64,000 nt of DNA. Origin: CAYRHJ01 sp964424105. Its GTDB lineage: Bacteria > Planctomycetota > Phycisphaerae > UBA1845. Both the position numbers and the translations under genes were made by a program. The notes under the pieces are model-generated. The model made no database searches. It was given only the letters and a program-made list of their open reading frames with translations, and was not told the origin of the DNA. The stretch is taken from NCBI GenBank assembly GCA_964424105.1, contig CAYRHJ010000031.1, positions 7,803-71,802 of the forward strand. Reading direction: 5' to 3'. Positions 32,454 through 41,933 of the stretch are shown here, one piece after another; within the stretch, counting starts at the first letter, position 1; every line of letters begins with the position of its first letter.

Positions 32454-33731
32454 CTAGTCGGCATTGGGGGAGGCGGCGGTGCGCGCTTCGACTGTTTCGT
32501 CCAATACCGCTGACACCCATTCAGCCAGCGCTTCACCCGCCGCCTGATGCCCGGCGGCGCTGTAATGCTTGTCGCGGGGAAAATCGTACCGATGCCCCGT
32601 TCGTTTCATTTCGTCGAGCAGCGCTTCGGTCAAGTCCAGGTACGGAATTTCGAGCCGTGCTGCGATGGGCCGCAGAAACGATTCGCCCATCTCGCCGTTG
32701 CGTTTTCGCGGATCGAGGCAAAAAGGGTCCTCCTCGGCGGCAGGGGGTTCGTACGATCGACCTTCGATCTGGGCTTCGAGGCGATTCACGTTGCCGCCGA
32801 AAGCGAGCAGAAATGAAACGCCTCGCGCCCGACAGTCGTCCCGACAGGCGCGCAGGAGCTTTTCAATAACCTGCCAGGTCTTTCGACCGCGATCGTCCAT
32901 CGACATCGACGCGCCGGCCAACGAACGGAACTCGCCCCGGTCGACCGCCGACTCGAATTCACCCATTCGCCCCTGCCGGCGAAACAAGTTCTTGTCCAGC
33001 AAGAAGTACCTCGCCAACGCCGATTTCGATGCCCAGATTTTCAGGCCCGCCCGCCGCCAGCGCTTCGCGGGCATCAATTCCAGCTCGTCGTCGGCGTCCA
33101 AGAGAAACGTCGGCCCCACGTGGTTGGCGGGGAGCAGGTACGGTGAACAATCAAACGGATCGTTGGCCACGAACAGGAGCACGACCACGTCGGGACGGTA
33201 ATCCAACGTGTAATGTCGGAGCGTCAGGTATTCGCGATCCGTCCCCATGCCCGAGCAGCCGAACGCGTACCATTGGGTCGGCTGATCCGGGTTGGATGTG
33301 TTCATGGCTCGCTCCGCCACGGTGAACAGCGTCTCGTGGGGTTTGACGTGGATGGCTTCGACGTAGGAATCGCCGATCAGGCAGACCCGTCGCGTGCCGG
33401 GGGGTTTTGGGATCACATAATCTTCCGGGTGATTCCAACCCTGGGCGTTGAAGGTGAATCGTCCCTGCATGCCCTCGCGAATGATCTGACCCGATTGATG
33501 AGGCTGACGTCGCGGTCCGAGCACGGGGTCCCAAAAGTAATAGGCTACGTCGCTGACCGGCACGAACAATCGGATGATCACTTCGCCCGCGGCGGTGATG
33601 ACCAGCAGCGTGACGGCGAACATCATCAGGACCGCAATGATGCGGAATCCGACGCCGTGCTTTTGTACCTGTGCATCGGTCTGGCGCGGAGTTGCGTCAT
33701 CGATATGGGCATCCATCGATGAATCATCCAT
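32454..33731 (-). CDS. Membrane-anchored SGNH/GDSL-type hydrolase
   Basis: A 425-residue protein with one N-terminal membrane helix (about 30-52). RRVCLIGDSYVEAIHV provides the GDS nucleophile block, YAFGCSGMGTDREYL the Gly block, LLFVANDPFD the Asn block, and DKHYSAAGHQAAGEAL the catalytic Asp-xx-His. The arrangement resembles SGNH proteins that deacetylate or acylate cell-surface sugars (AlgX/AlgJ-like). Substrate unknown. It is convergent with the pseudopilin gene and follows the S41 protease gene on the same strand. Confidence 0.8.
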   Translation of the reverse strand: MDDSSMDAHIDDATPRQTDAQVQKHGVGFRIIAVLMMFAVTLLVITAAGEVIIRLFVPVSDVAYYFWDPVLGPRRQPHQSGQIIREGMQGRFTFNAQGWNHPEDYVIPKPPGTRRVCLIGDSYVEAIHVKPHETLFTVAERAMNTSNPDQPTQWYAFGCSGMGTDREYLTLRHYTLDYRPDVVVLLFVANDPFDCSPYLLPANHVGPTFLLDADDELELMPAKRWRRAGLKIWASKSALARYFLLDKNLFRRQGRMGEFESAVDRGEFRSLAGASMSMDDRGRKTWQVIEKLLRACRDDCRARGVSFLLAFGGNVNRLEAQIEGRSYEPPAAEEDPFCLDPRKRNGEMGESFLRPIAARLEIPYLDLTEALLDEMKRTGHRYDFPRDKHYSAAGHQAAGEALAEWVSAVLDETVEARTAASPNAD

Positions 33732-33827
33732 GTTGATCTATTGGTAATGGATTCAGGCGCCGCGGACAAGACGCGGTTGCGTCGCGGATAGGCGGCGACC
33801 AACGTGAACGACGACGATAGGCGAAGC

Positions 33828-36200
33828 CTATTCCTTGACCGCTGTTTGGGGCTGGGGTTCACGCTCGCCCACCGCCAACTGGGGCGTCGATTGGCCCAGC
33901 AGGTGAAGTCGGAACAGCAGCACGGCAGTATCGAGTTGCAGATCGACGTCCGGCACCTCGTTGGGGTCGGGCGCGAGGTTGAGGCGGTCTTCGTCGTCCG
34001 CGTCTTCCTCGCCGTCGGCGACGGCGTCGCCGTCAAGATCCACCATTTCGTCGGTGACCGCTGTGTCATCAGCCTTCTTGTCGAGATCATGGCTGGCTGC
34101 GTTGTCGGCAGACTTCTCGTTTTCGTCGGTGTCAGCGCCGGCATGGTCTAGCTGCTCGTCCGCCGATTCGGATGGGACGGCGGGGTCGGCTGATGGGTCG
34201 GATTCCTTTTGCTCCAATGCGTCTTTCTTTTTGCCGGCCTTTGCCAGGATTTCCCGTTCGGTCTGCATCTGGCGAACGCGATAGATTTCCTTGGGAATAA
34301 GGTTGACCGCGACGTCCGGCTCGACACCCCACGTTTCAGCCCCCTCGTCGTGATGGAGCGATCGGCCCAGGGGCAGGTAGTAGCGGGCGGTGGTGAGCTT
34401 CAGATGGGCGATGCTGCCGCCCAATTCCATGAGCTTTTGCACGCTGAACTTGCCGTAGGTGCGTTGACCGAGAACCACGGCGCGAGCGTTGTCTTCCAGG
34501 GCGCCGGCGACGATCTCGGAAGCGCTGGCGCTGTATTCATTGACCAGTAGGATGAGCGGCAGATCTTTGTAGGGCCCGTCCACGGTGGCGGGTGGCGGTT
34601 CCCACGGTTCATCCCTCAGGCCCCGCGTGCTGACGACCTTTTCGTCGCGTGATTGAAAAAGGCGGGTGACCTCGACGGCGGTCTTCAGCAATCCGCCGGG
34701 GTTGAAGCGCAGGTCCAGAATCAGGCCCTTGGCCCCTTGGTCGATGGCCTGATCGATGGCGTTTTGCATCTGACTGACGGTGTTGTCCTGAAAGGAATTG
34801 ACGCGAACGTAGGCGATGCCCAGTTCCTTATCGACGAGAAAATCCCAGACTTGAGGGTCATTGGGGTCGCGGGTGTAGCCGCGGACGGACTGGATTTCGA
34901 TGTTGTCGCGGACGAGGACCACGTCGAAGGTGCGGCCTTCGCTTTCCCGTCGAATGGTCAACGTGACTTCGGAGCGGATCGGGCCGGTGATCATTCCGAC
35001 GGCTTTGGTGAGCGAGACACCTTCCAGTGATTGTCCGTTGACGTGCGTGATCTGATCTTCGGGCAGGATGCCGGCGCGATAGGCGGGCGTGTCTTCCAGG
35101 GGGGAGACGACGTTGATGGGCTTATCGCCGCCGCCGTTGATGCTGATTCCCACGCCGACGAAATCACCGCGGGTGTGCTTGTCGAATTCGCGGAACTCGA
35201 CAGGCCAAATCACGGAGGTGAACTCGTCGAGCGGATCCAGCGCGCCAGCCACGTATTCATAGACGATCAGGGATTCGGGCAGGTTGACGGTCTGCTCGTT
35301 GATGGTCAACGCCCGCCGGAAGTACTCCTGCGCATAGGCGACGGTGAATCGATCACTGTTGTTGATGCGCTTGAGCCTTTTCTGGAGGCGGAGGCGGAAC
35401 TGTTCGCGGAGGTCGTCGCCGGCCAATCCGTCGAACGTTTCGCGCATGACTTTGGAATCGCAAATCAAGAGGAGAGATTCGTAGGCGGAGCGCGTGATGG
35501 CCATGAAATCCGCCCGCTCGACGTAGAAGCGCTCGATGCGATCGAGGGCGTCGGAGGCGTTTCGGGGGACGATGTCTTCGAGCCGTTCGGCCCAACCGCC
35601 GTCTTTTTCATACATGGCGTCGAGCCGGGCGTAGGTAAGGCAGTCTTTCTTGGCCTTTGTTAAATCGTCGCGGTCGGGGTACAGGTCGGACAGGTTGTAA
35701 TAAACTTCGTACGCCCGTCGCCATTCCGTATTGTCGCGATATTGCTGAGCCAGATCGACGGCGGCGTTGGTGAGCTGCTTCATCCATTCGGATTGAAGCA
35801 TGGCGTCGGTGTCGACGGCGTTATCGCGTGCCCGATTGGCTTCGATGAGCGCTTCGCGAATTTCGTTCTTTTCGATGTGTCCCGTGGCGCGCTGGACGTA
35901 GCGTTCGAATTCGGTGGTTTGTCGTTCCTGGTGCTCGGTAATGGCTCGGCGGTAGTCGTCCAGCCAGCGGGCGACGCGCTCGTCCTTGGGGTTTACGGGT
36001 TCGGGGGGAATGATCGTGTCGATGGAATTTTCAGAGCGGACACGCTCCAAAAGAGCGATGTTGCTGGACCACAGTTCCTGGCGATCGCGCTTGGAGAGAG
36101 CGGCGAACGAATCGCCGGCGATAACAGGCAACGAGACCAGGCTGGCCAGCGCGAGGGCGAACCCGATCCACGCACATCGATCACGACGAAAGATTGGCAT
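33828..36200 (-). CDS. S41-family C-terminal processing protease with helical N-domain
   Basis: A 790-residue exported serine protease (signal peptide to about residue 29). Residues 35-340 are helical, TPR-like. A PDZ domain spans about 345-440 (GVGISINGGGDKPINVV). The S41 domain spans about 445-640 with LILDLRFNPGGLL, the Ser/Lys dyad in NEYSASASEIVAGAL (Ser about 559) and TYGKFSVQ (Lys about 584), 25 residues apart as in Prc. An acidic, low-complexity tail (about 660-740) precedes the C-terminus. GAGG nine bases before the ATG is the ribosome site, and a hairpin leader lies just upstream. Confidence 0.92.
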   Translation of the reverse strand: MPIFRRDRCAWIGFALALASLVSLPVIAGDSFAALSKRDRQELWSSNIALLERVRSENSIDTIIPPEPVNPKDERVARWLDDYRRAITEHQERQTTEFERYVQRATGHIEKNEIREALIEANRARDNAVDTDAMLQSEWMKQLTNAAVDLAQQYRDNTEWRRAYEVYYNLSDLYPDRDDLTKAKKDCLTYARLDAMYEKDGGWAERLEDIVPRNASDALDRIERFYVERADFMAITRSAYESLLLICDSKVMRETFDGLAGDDLREQFRLRLQKRLKRINNSDRFTVAYAQEYFRRALTINEQTVNLPESLIVYEYVAGALDPLDEFTSVIWPVEFREFDKHTRGDFVGVGISINGGGDKPINVVSPLEDTPAYRAGILPEDQITHVNGQSLEGVSLTKAVGMITGPIRSEVTLTIRRESEGRTFDVVLVRDNIEIQSVRGYTRDPNDPQVWDFLVDKELGIAYVRVNSFQDNTVSQMQNAIDQAIDQGAKGLILDLRFNPGGLLKTAVEVTRLFQSRDEKVVSTRGLRDEPWEPPPATVDGPYKDLPLILLVNEYSASASEIVAGALEDNARAVVLGQRTYGKFSVQKLMELGGSIAHLKLTTARYYLPLGRSLHHDEGAETWGVEPDVAVNLIPKEIYRVRQMQTEREILAKAGKKKDALEQKESDPSADPAVPSESADEQLDHAGADTDENEKSADNAASHDLDKKADDTAVTDEMVDLDGDAVADGEEDADDEDRLNLAPDPNEVPDVDLQLDTAVLLFRLHLLGQSTPQLAVGEREPQPQTAVKE

Positions 36201-36280
36201 ATGTCAAATCCTCAAAAAATGGGGATTGACGCACGTCGAAGCGACTTGTTGCCAAGTCGACGGCGGAGGCTCAATCCCCC
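36201..36280 (-). promoter_or_regulatory. Structured 5' leader of the S41 protease gene
   Basis: On the minus strand GGGGATTGA (36279-36271) pairs with TCAATCCCC (36229-36221), nine perfect pairs. Inside, CGACTTG-GCAA-CAAGTCG forms a seven-pair stem with a GNRA tetraloop, and further CGTCG/CGACG pairing is possible. Six U residues (36219-36214) follow, then GAGG and the ATG at 36200. No minus-strand gene lies upstream, so this is leader RNA, with the look of an attenuator or ligand-sensing element. It matches no riboswitch class I know. Confidence 0.55.
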
Positions 36281-36896
36281 TGCGGGTTCGCGTTTGAATC
36301 CAATGCTCCGGTCATTATAGGATACGATCCTACCTCGGTCCAACGAATCACATAGTCTTACAAACACGCCCGCCAAGCCGGTTTCCGATGCCGCGGCACA
36401 GGTCTGGATTCGTCCGATACCTGTCCGATATTTTAGCGGGATTCACCTCACTCAAGAAGACACAGTGAAAAAACCTGGAACGCGGCGACGCATAGCCCAT
36501 GAACGTGCCTGTGACATCGTCGAAATCTATCAAACCCGTTGCGTAAATCAATTTATTGGTGAAATAACGGCGGCGAGTAATCGGACGCCATCGACGGGCG
36601 TTTGCTATCAGGTGTCAGGGTGTCGGGCGTGGCGAGGCGGGCGACCAAGGACGGGCTATTTTCGATGGCCCCGCCGAGCCTGCAACGTCTCGACGACGGC
36701 GTACGGGGCCTACCACGGGCAACGTCTCGACGACGGCGTACGCCCGTTGTGGTGCCGCCGACGTCGTCACGCACCCTATTCCATTGCGAGCCGGGCGAAT
36801 TGAATTGCAGAGGCAGCGCACATCACGTATGTTCACAGGGTTCTACCGACCGCGGCGAGGTGGAATCCGCCCGGCGTCGCGAAACCTGAATGCATC
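36281..36896. other. Intergenic region between divergent S41 protease and uvrA genes
   Basis: About 620 bases with no convincing gene. It holds an imperfect direct repeat, GCAACGTCTCGACGACGGCG at 36682 and again at 36719 (37 bases apart). Promoters for both flanking genes should lie here. The pair might be a LexA-type or other operator, but the copies are direct rather than inverted. Confidence 0.4.
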
Positions 36897-36906
36897 GGAG
36901 CAATGC

Positions 36907-39783
36907 ATGTCGACATCCGGCGTTATTAGGGTCATTGGGGCCAGACAACACAACCTGAAAAACGTCAGCGTGACGATCCCGCGTGGGGCTATGACGGTAA
37001 TCACGGGGTTGAGCGGATCGGGCAAAAGCTCGTTGGCGTTTGACACGGTGTACGCGGAGGGCGAGCGGCGGTACGTGGAGTCGCTGAGCGCCTACGCGCG
37101 ACAGTTTCTGGAGCAGATGCCCAAACCGGACGTCGATCGAATCGAAGGGCTGAGTCCTACGATTGCCGTCGAGCAGCGGGCGGCGTCCACCAACCCGCGA
37201 TCGACGGTGGCCACCACCACGGAAATCTACGATTATTTGCGGGTCCTGTTTTCGCGAGTGGGCAAACCGTATTGCTGGGTCTGCCACGAACTGGTCAGCC
37301 GGCAGACCATCGCGGAGATGGTGGACGCGGTGTTGGCACAGGCGGGCGGGTCGCGGGTGCTGGTGTTGTCTCCGCGAACGGTGGGGAAAAAGGGGGATTT
37401 GCACGATCTGCTGGACGAGGTGTCTGGATCGGGATACGTGCGAGTGCGAATCGGGGGCGAGGTTTTCGCCATCGAAGATTTGCACGATTCGGATGTCGCA
37501 AGCGCCGGACCGGTCGAGATCGTCGTCGATCGAATCGTGCTGAAGCGGGGGGTCGGCGGTCGGCTGGCGGACAGCCTGGAATTGGCGCTGCGTTTGAGCG
37601 GGGGTCGGGCGGCGGTTTCGATTTCGAATGAAGCCGGTGTAGTTCAAGACCAGGCGTTCAGCGAAACTTTTTCCTGCGCGAAACATCCCGAGGTGAACAT
37701 ACCGGAGTTATCACCGCGCATGTTCAGCTTTAATTCACCCTACGGGGCGTGTTCCGCGTGCAGCGGGCTGGGCACGGTTCTCGAATTCGACGCGGATCTG
37801 ATCGTTCCCAATCGGGACCTGTCGCTTGTCAACGGGGCCATCGCGGCTTGGCGGCAGGGTGGGCAACGGATGAACACCGTCTATGCCAAGTTGATCGAGG
37901 AGTTTTGCCGGCGATTCGACGTGCCGCCGGAGATTCCCTATCGCAATCTGTCGGCACCATTGAACCAGATCCTGCTGCAGGGAACGTCGCGAAAAGAGGC
38001 GAAAGCGTACGGGCATGCGTTTGAGGGAGTCATTCCCAGCCTGAAAAAACGCTGGGAGAGCACGGATTCGGAATCCGTGAAGCACCGGTTGCACCAGTTT
38101 CAAAGTGAAGCACCCTGCCGGGCATGTCAGGGGGCACGATTGAGGCCGGAGTCGTTGGCGGTACACATCGGGGGACGATCCATCAGTGATGTGTGCGTGA
38201 TGGACGTCGCGACGGCGCGGAAGTTTTTTGACGAATTGAGTTTCACGGGTCAGGACCGGATCATCGCCGAGCAGCCGCTGCGCGAGATACGCAATCGATT
38301 GGCCTTTCTGGAAGACGTGGGGGTCGAGTATCTGTCGTTGTCCAGGTCCAGCGGATCGCTTTCGGGCGGGGAGGTGCAACGCATTCGCCTGGCGACGCAG
38401 ATCGGCAGTGACTTGACGGGCATGTGTTACGTATTGGATGAGCCGACCATAGGCCTGCATCAGCGGGATACGGCACGGTTGGTGACGGCGCTGCGTCGAT
38501 TGGCGAGGATCGGCAACGCGGTCCTGGTGGTGGAACATGACGAAGAAGTGATTGAAGCCGCGGACCACATCATCGACGTCGGTCCAGGGGCTGGTGCGCA
38601 CGGGGGCGAGATACTGCATGAAGGGTCGCTGGAGGCGTTGAAGAAAAACGAGCGATCGGTCACGGCGCAATATCTGACCGGTCGGCAGACCATCCCCTTG
38701 CCGACGGATCGCCGGCCTGTGGTGGCGTCGCACGCCATCGAGATTCGCGGAGCATCGGCCAACAATCTGCAGGATTTGACGGTGCGTTTTCCGCTGAGTT
38801 GCCTGGTGTGCGTGACGGGTGTGTCGGGCAGCGGTAAGAGCACGCTGGTGGGTCAGACGTTGTTGCCGATCCTGCGTCGGCGGATCGACGGATCGGGGCC
38901 CAGGCCTGGGAAGTATGATCAGATCGTGGGCGGTTCCCGGGTGGATCGGGTCATCGAGATCGATCAAGCGCCGATCGGGCGCACGCCGCGGAGCAATCCA
39001 GCCACGTACGTTGGTGTGTTCGATCTGATTCGGCGGTTGTTCGCCCGGACGCGCGAGGCGAAGATCCGCGGGTATGGCCCCGGCCGGTTCAGTTTCAACG
39101 TCAAGGGCGGGCGCTGCGAGGAATGCCAAGGACAGGGCACTCGCCGAATCGAGATGCACTTTCTGCCGGACGTATTCGTCGAATGCGGGTCGTGTCGCGG
39201 GACGCGGTACAATCGCGAGACGCTGGAGGTGCGTTATCGGGGAAAGAGCATCGCCGACGTTCTGGACATGCGCGTCGAGGAGGCGGCGTTGTTCTTTCAG
39301 AATTTTTCGAAGATTCGAAGTCTGTTGCGGGCGCTGATCGACGTGGGCATGGGCTACGTGAGCCTGGGGCAGTCCTCGGTAACGTTGTCGGGCGGGGAGG
39401 CCCAACGCGTCAAACTGGCTGCGGAACTGGGCAAGCCCACGAATGGACATACGTTGTACGTGCTGGACGAGCCGACCACGGGATTACACTTCGCGGATAT
39501 CCATAAATTGGTGCACGTGTTGAATCGTCTGGTGAATCTGGGGCATACCATCGTGGTCATCGAACACAATTTGGATGTCATCAAGATGGCCGACTGGGTG
39601 ATCGACCTGGGCCCGGAAGGGGGCGCGGGAGGGGGAAGAATCGTGGCCGAAGGAAGACCCGAGGACATCGCAGGTCATCGTGGCAGCCACACGGGTCGAT
39701 ACTTGCAGGCCAAACTGGGATTGAAGCGGTCTACGGCTGTGAAGTCGTCGCGGGGTCGGAAGCGCGTTGTAAAAAGCGCGTGA
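36907..39783 (+). CDS. uvrA: Excinuclease ABC subunit A
   Basis: DNA damage sensor of nucleotide excision repair. Both ABC modules are complete: GLSGSGKSSLAFDT and GVSGSGKSTLVGQT (Walker A), LSGGEVQRIRLA and LSGGEAQRVKLA (signatures), VLDEPTIGLH and VLDEPTTGLH (Walker B). Zinc modules include CSACSGLG and GRCEECQGQGT with CGSCRGTRYN. ESLSAYARQFLEQMPKPDVD is the usual UvrB-interaction region. At 958 residues it is normal length. ATG 36907 is chosen because GGAG lies six bases upstream; the frame extends to 36784 without similarity. The last 53 bases overlap a convergent gene. Confidence 0.97.
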   Translation: MSTSGVIRVIGARQHNLKNVSVTIPRGAMTVITGLSGSGKSSLAFDTVYAEGERRYVESLSAYARQFLEQMPKPDVDRIEGLSPTIAVEQRAASTNPRSTVATTTEIYDYLRVLFSRVGKPYCWVCHELVSRQTIAEMVDAVLAQAGGSRVLVLSPRTVGKKGDLHDLLDEVSGSGYVRVRIGGEVFAIEDLHDSDVASAGPVEIVVDRIVLKRGVGGRLADSLELALRLSGGRAAVSISNEAGVVQDQAFSETFSCAKHPEVNIPELSPRMFSFNSPYGACSACSGLGTVLEFDADLIVPNRDLSLVNGAIAAWRQGGQRMNTVYAKLIEEFCRRFDVPPEIPYRNLSAPLNQILLQGTSRKEAKAYGHAFEGVIPSLKKRWESTDSESVKHRLHQFQSEAPCRACQGARLRPESLAVHIGGRSISDVCVMDVATARKFFDELSFTGQDRIIAEQPLREIRNRLAFLEDVGVEYLSLSRSSGSLSGGEVQRIRLATQIGSDLTGMCYVLDEPTIGLHQRDTARLVTALRRLARIGNAVLVVEHDEEVIEAADHIIDVGPGAGAHGGEILHEGSLEALKKNERSVTAQYLTGRQTIPLPTDRRPVVASHAIEIRGASANNLQDLTVRFPLSCLVCVTGVSGSGKSTLVGQTLLPILRRRIDGSGPRPGKYDQIVGGSRVDRVIEIDQAPIGRTPRSNPATYVGVFDLIRRLFARTREAKIRGYGPGRFSFNVKGGRCEECQGQGTRRIEMHFLPDVFVECGSCRGTRYNRETLEVRYRGKSIADVLDMRVEEAALFFQNFSKIRSLLRALIDVGMGYVSLGQSSVTLSGGEAQRVKLAAELGKPTNGHTLYVLDEPTTGLHFADIHKLVHVLNRLVNLGHTIVVIEHNLDVIKMADWVIDLGPEGGAGGGRIVAEGRPEDIAGHRGSHTGRYLQAKLGLKRSTAVKSSRGRKRVVKSA

Positions 39784-40177
39784 AGTCCCTGACGGAATGA
39801 TAGCCGACGGTCCGGGCGATCACGTCGCCTTGTGGTGCGAGCAAGACATAAGCGGGAATTCCGTCGATACCGAATCGATCAGCCAATGTTGGGGAGGAGG
39901 CCAAATCGACCCGCACGGGCACCAGGGTTTGAAGCACGGCTTCGACGGGCGGGGCGTTGAGAACTTCGGTTCGCATGAGTCGGCAGTATGAACAGCCCGC
40001 GCCGCTAAATTCAAGAAGCACCGGCTTGCCTGACGATGTCGATTGTTCGACGGCTGTAGCCAGATCGGTGTACCAGGGGATGCTGGTCTGGGCTGATCCG
40101 CGAAGCGAAAAATGGACCAATCCCGCGCCGGCGACGAGGGCAATCAAGACGCGATTGGTTGGACATTTCGGGCACAT
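39731..40177 (-). CDS. Exported thioredoxin-fold protein
   Basis: A 148-residue protein with an N-terminal membrane/signal segment (about 10-28). LLEFSGAGCSYCRLM contains the CxxC redox site and GIPAYVLL the cis-proline, as in DsbD-C/thioredoxin-like proteins that work in the periplasm. It could supply electrons for cytochrome c maturation or disulfide handling, apt beside a cytochrome-rich region. Its 3' end overlaps the end of uvrA by 53 bases in the opposite direction. Confidence 0.82.
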   Translation of the reverse strand: MCPKCPTNRVLIALVAGAGLVHFSLRGSAQTSIPWYTDLATAVEQSTSSGKPVLLEFSGAGCSYCRLMRTEVLNAPPVEAVLQTLVPVRVDLASSPTLADRFGIDGIPAYVLLAPQGDVIARTVGYHSVRDFTRFLQRASDPATTSQP

Positions 40178-40854
40178 GTTTTTCGATTGGTCACGTGCGA
40201 AGGTCGGGCAGCCCCTGGTTGTCGGGTGGCCCCGGATCCATCATGCTATCGCGGATACGATAGACCATCTACACATTATAACCTGACCCAGCCACCAGGT
40301 ATTCCAAACGCCGTGTATTCTTGAATTAATGTCGCGTGTCGGTCGCGTGCAGGGTCACTGCCCTATTGTAGGCAAGTCCGAGTATTGAAAGGTATTGACC
40401 CGGACGCGATAAAGGTTGACACGTTCGCGCCGTCCACTAATAATCGGTGCAAGGCGTCTCCCGGAATTCGACTCACTGCGCATCATAGGCCAATCGGCTG
40501 GGGGATTTGCACCAACCGCGACGATCGATTCAAATAGGTCGTCCGGGTTGATCCATTGAAAATTTCATTGACGGCGGAGCAAGTTGCCCGCCTTTCCTTG
40601 TGGGGAACTTTGTGATTAAATTCACAAAGTTTCATTGAAATACCATAGATACATTCGCAGTGAAGGGTTGAGGTAGAAATTAGAGGGTTATAGGTTATCG
40701 GCCTGGGCGGTTCCCTGCCGGGGATGAGCGGCGGCGGGGATGAGCGGCGGACCCCGTCGAAATCGCCCAATTTCAGCGTTGGCCGACGTGTGGAGTTTGC
40801 GACGGTTCGAGGGGTGCAAACCGCGTATCATCGGGAGTGGGCGGCGAACAAGTC
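40178..40854. other. Intergenic region upstream of the bc-complex operon
   Basis: About 680 bases without a convincing gene. It contains the perfect palindrome at 40606-40631 and is locally AT-rich between 40600 and 40700, consistent with a promoter for the respiratory operon. A direct repeat GGGGATGAGCGGCGG occurs at about 40720-40750. Confidence 0.5.
40606..40631. promoter_or_regulatory. Perfect 10-bp inverted repeat (operator or hairpin)
   Basis: AACTTTGTGA and TCACAAAGTT flank a six-base spacer TTAAAT. The TGTGA/TCACA half-sites spaced by six bases resemble CRP/FNR-family operators (TGTGA-N6-TCACA). It lies about 225 bases upstream of the first gene of the bc-complex operon. Confidence 0.5.
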
Positions 40855-41928
40855 ATGAATACCCAACCACCGGACCATGTCGACGATCGCGGCATTGATG
40901 CGGGCAAGGTTCGCCCCAGCGACGGCGAACCTCCGCCGGTCACTGATTTGAAGCCGGTTTCATTGATGGGACGATTGTTCGGCGTTCCGTTGTTGATCAT
41001 ATCGATCATCATCGGCTGTGCCGTTTTGGTCGTTGTCCTGTTTGGAACCGTCGCGACCGACAAGGAGAGGCCGATCTCGGAATTGCTGTTGGTTCTCGAG
41101 ACCGCATCCGGGGAGCGGACGGTGGGGATCCTGTTGCCACGTGAAAAAGAACTATGGCAGGTCGCACGAGAATTGGCCTTGCGATTGGAGCAAAAGGAGA
41201 AGGAGCTGACGGCCGAGGAGTTGGACGAGGTGGTGCGTCGACTCGCGGTGCTGCTCGACCGCTTTTCATCCCGGTCCCAAGATTTGACGGACATGGGTTT
41301 GAAGCAGATGGATTTCGTCATACAGGCGTTGGGCCAAACCGGAACGCCGGAGGCTGTCGCACCGTTGATGGAACGATTGACTGATTCGCGGGTTGAGACG
41401 CGACGACTCGTCTTGCAGGCGTTGGCGCAGATTGGCCCGTCGCCGGCCACGCGGGAACATCTGGACAGGATCGCCGTTTCGTTGGATGATTCGGATTCGA
41501 CGGTACGAATGATCGCGTGCGCGGTGATTTCGACGCTCGCGACCGCCGGCGATACCGGGGCGATCGATTCGTTGGCCCGTGCATTTGCTGACGAGGACCG
41601 TGACGTTCAGTGGAACGCGACGTTGGCGTTGGCCCGATTGGGAAGCTCGAAAGGGAATCGGCTGCTGGTCGATATGTTGACGCGGTCGTATTGGGAGAAT
41701 GACGTTCAAGTCCGCGTGACGACGGTGGGATCGAGTTCGCAGGCATACCCGATGCCACCGCAGGCGGTCGATCGATATTTGGTGGCGGCGGTCGAAGCCG
41801 GGCAGAACCTGGCGGATGACAACATCAAGAATTGCATACGGTCGTTGGAAAGTGACCGCTCGACGATCGTCAGAAATGCAGCGAAACTTGCGGCGAAGTC
41901 GAGCGAGCCGACCGAGGTTGAAAGGTAA
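40855..41928 (+). CDS. Membrane-anchored HEAT-repeat protein at the head of the bc operon
   Basis: A 357-residue protein with one hydrophobic segment (about 42-64), then a helical region with HEAT-like repeats (LTDSRVETRRLVLQALAQIG, LDDSDSTVRMIACAVISTLA, FADEDRDVQWNATLALARLG). It should hang on the periplasmic face and mediate protein contacts. GTG at 40837 is an alternative start. It lies five bases from the ferredoxin-Rieske gene, so it may be an assembly or accessory subunit of that complex. Confidence 0.75.
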   Translation: MNTQPPDHVDDRGIDAGKVRPSDGEPPPVTDLKPVSLMGRLFGVPLLIISIIIGCAVLVVVLFGTVATDKERPISELLLVLETASGERTVGILLPREKELWQVARELALRLEQKEKELTAEELDEVVRRLAVLLDRFSSRSQDLTDMGLKQMDFVIQALGQTGTPEAVAPLMERLTDSRVETRRLVLQALAQIGPSPATREHLDRIAVSLDDSDSTVRMIACAVISTLATAGDTGAIDSLARAFADEDRDVQWNATLALARLGSSKGNRLLVDMLTRSYWENDVQVRVTTVGSSSQAYPMPPQAVDRYLVAAVEAGQNLADDNIKNCIRSLESDRSTIVRNAAKLAAKSSEPTEVER

Positions 41929-41933
41929 CGTCG

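Noticed and set aside
37600..37760. Altered zinc site in UvrA (CAKH instead of CxxC)
   Set aside because: From memory, a Cys-x2-His variant occurs in many bacterial UvrA proteins at this place, so it is not remarkable.
37735..39450. Minus-strand frame of 571 residues opposite uvrA
   Set aside because: Its Arg/His/Gln-rich composition is typical of an antisense shadow, and UvrA is unmistakable on the other strand.
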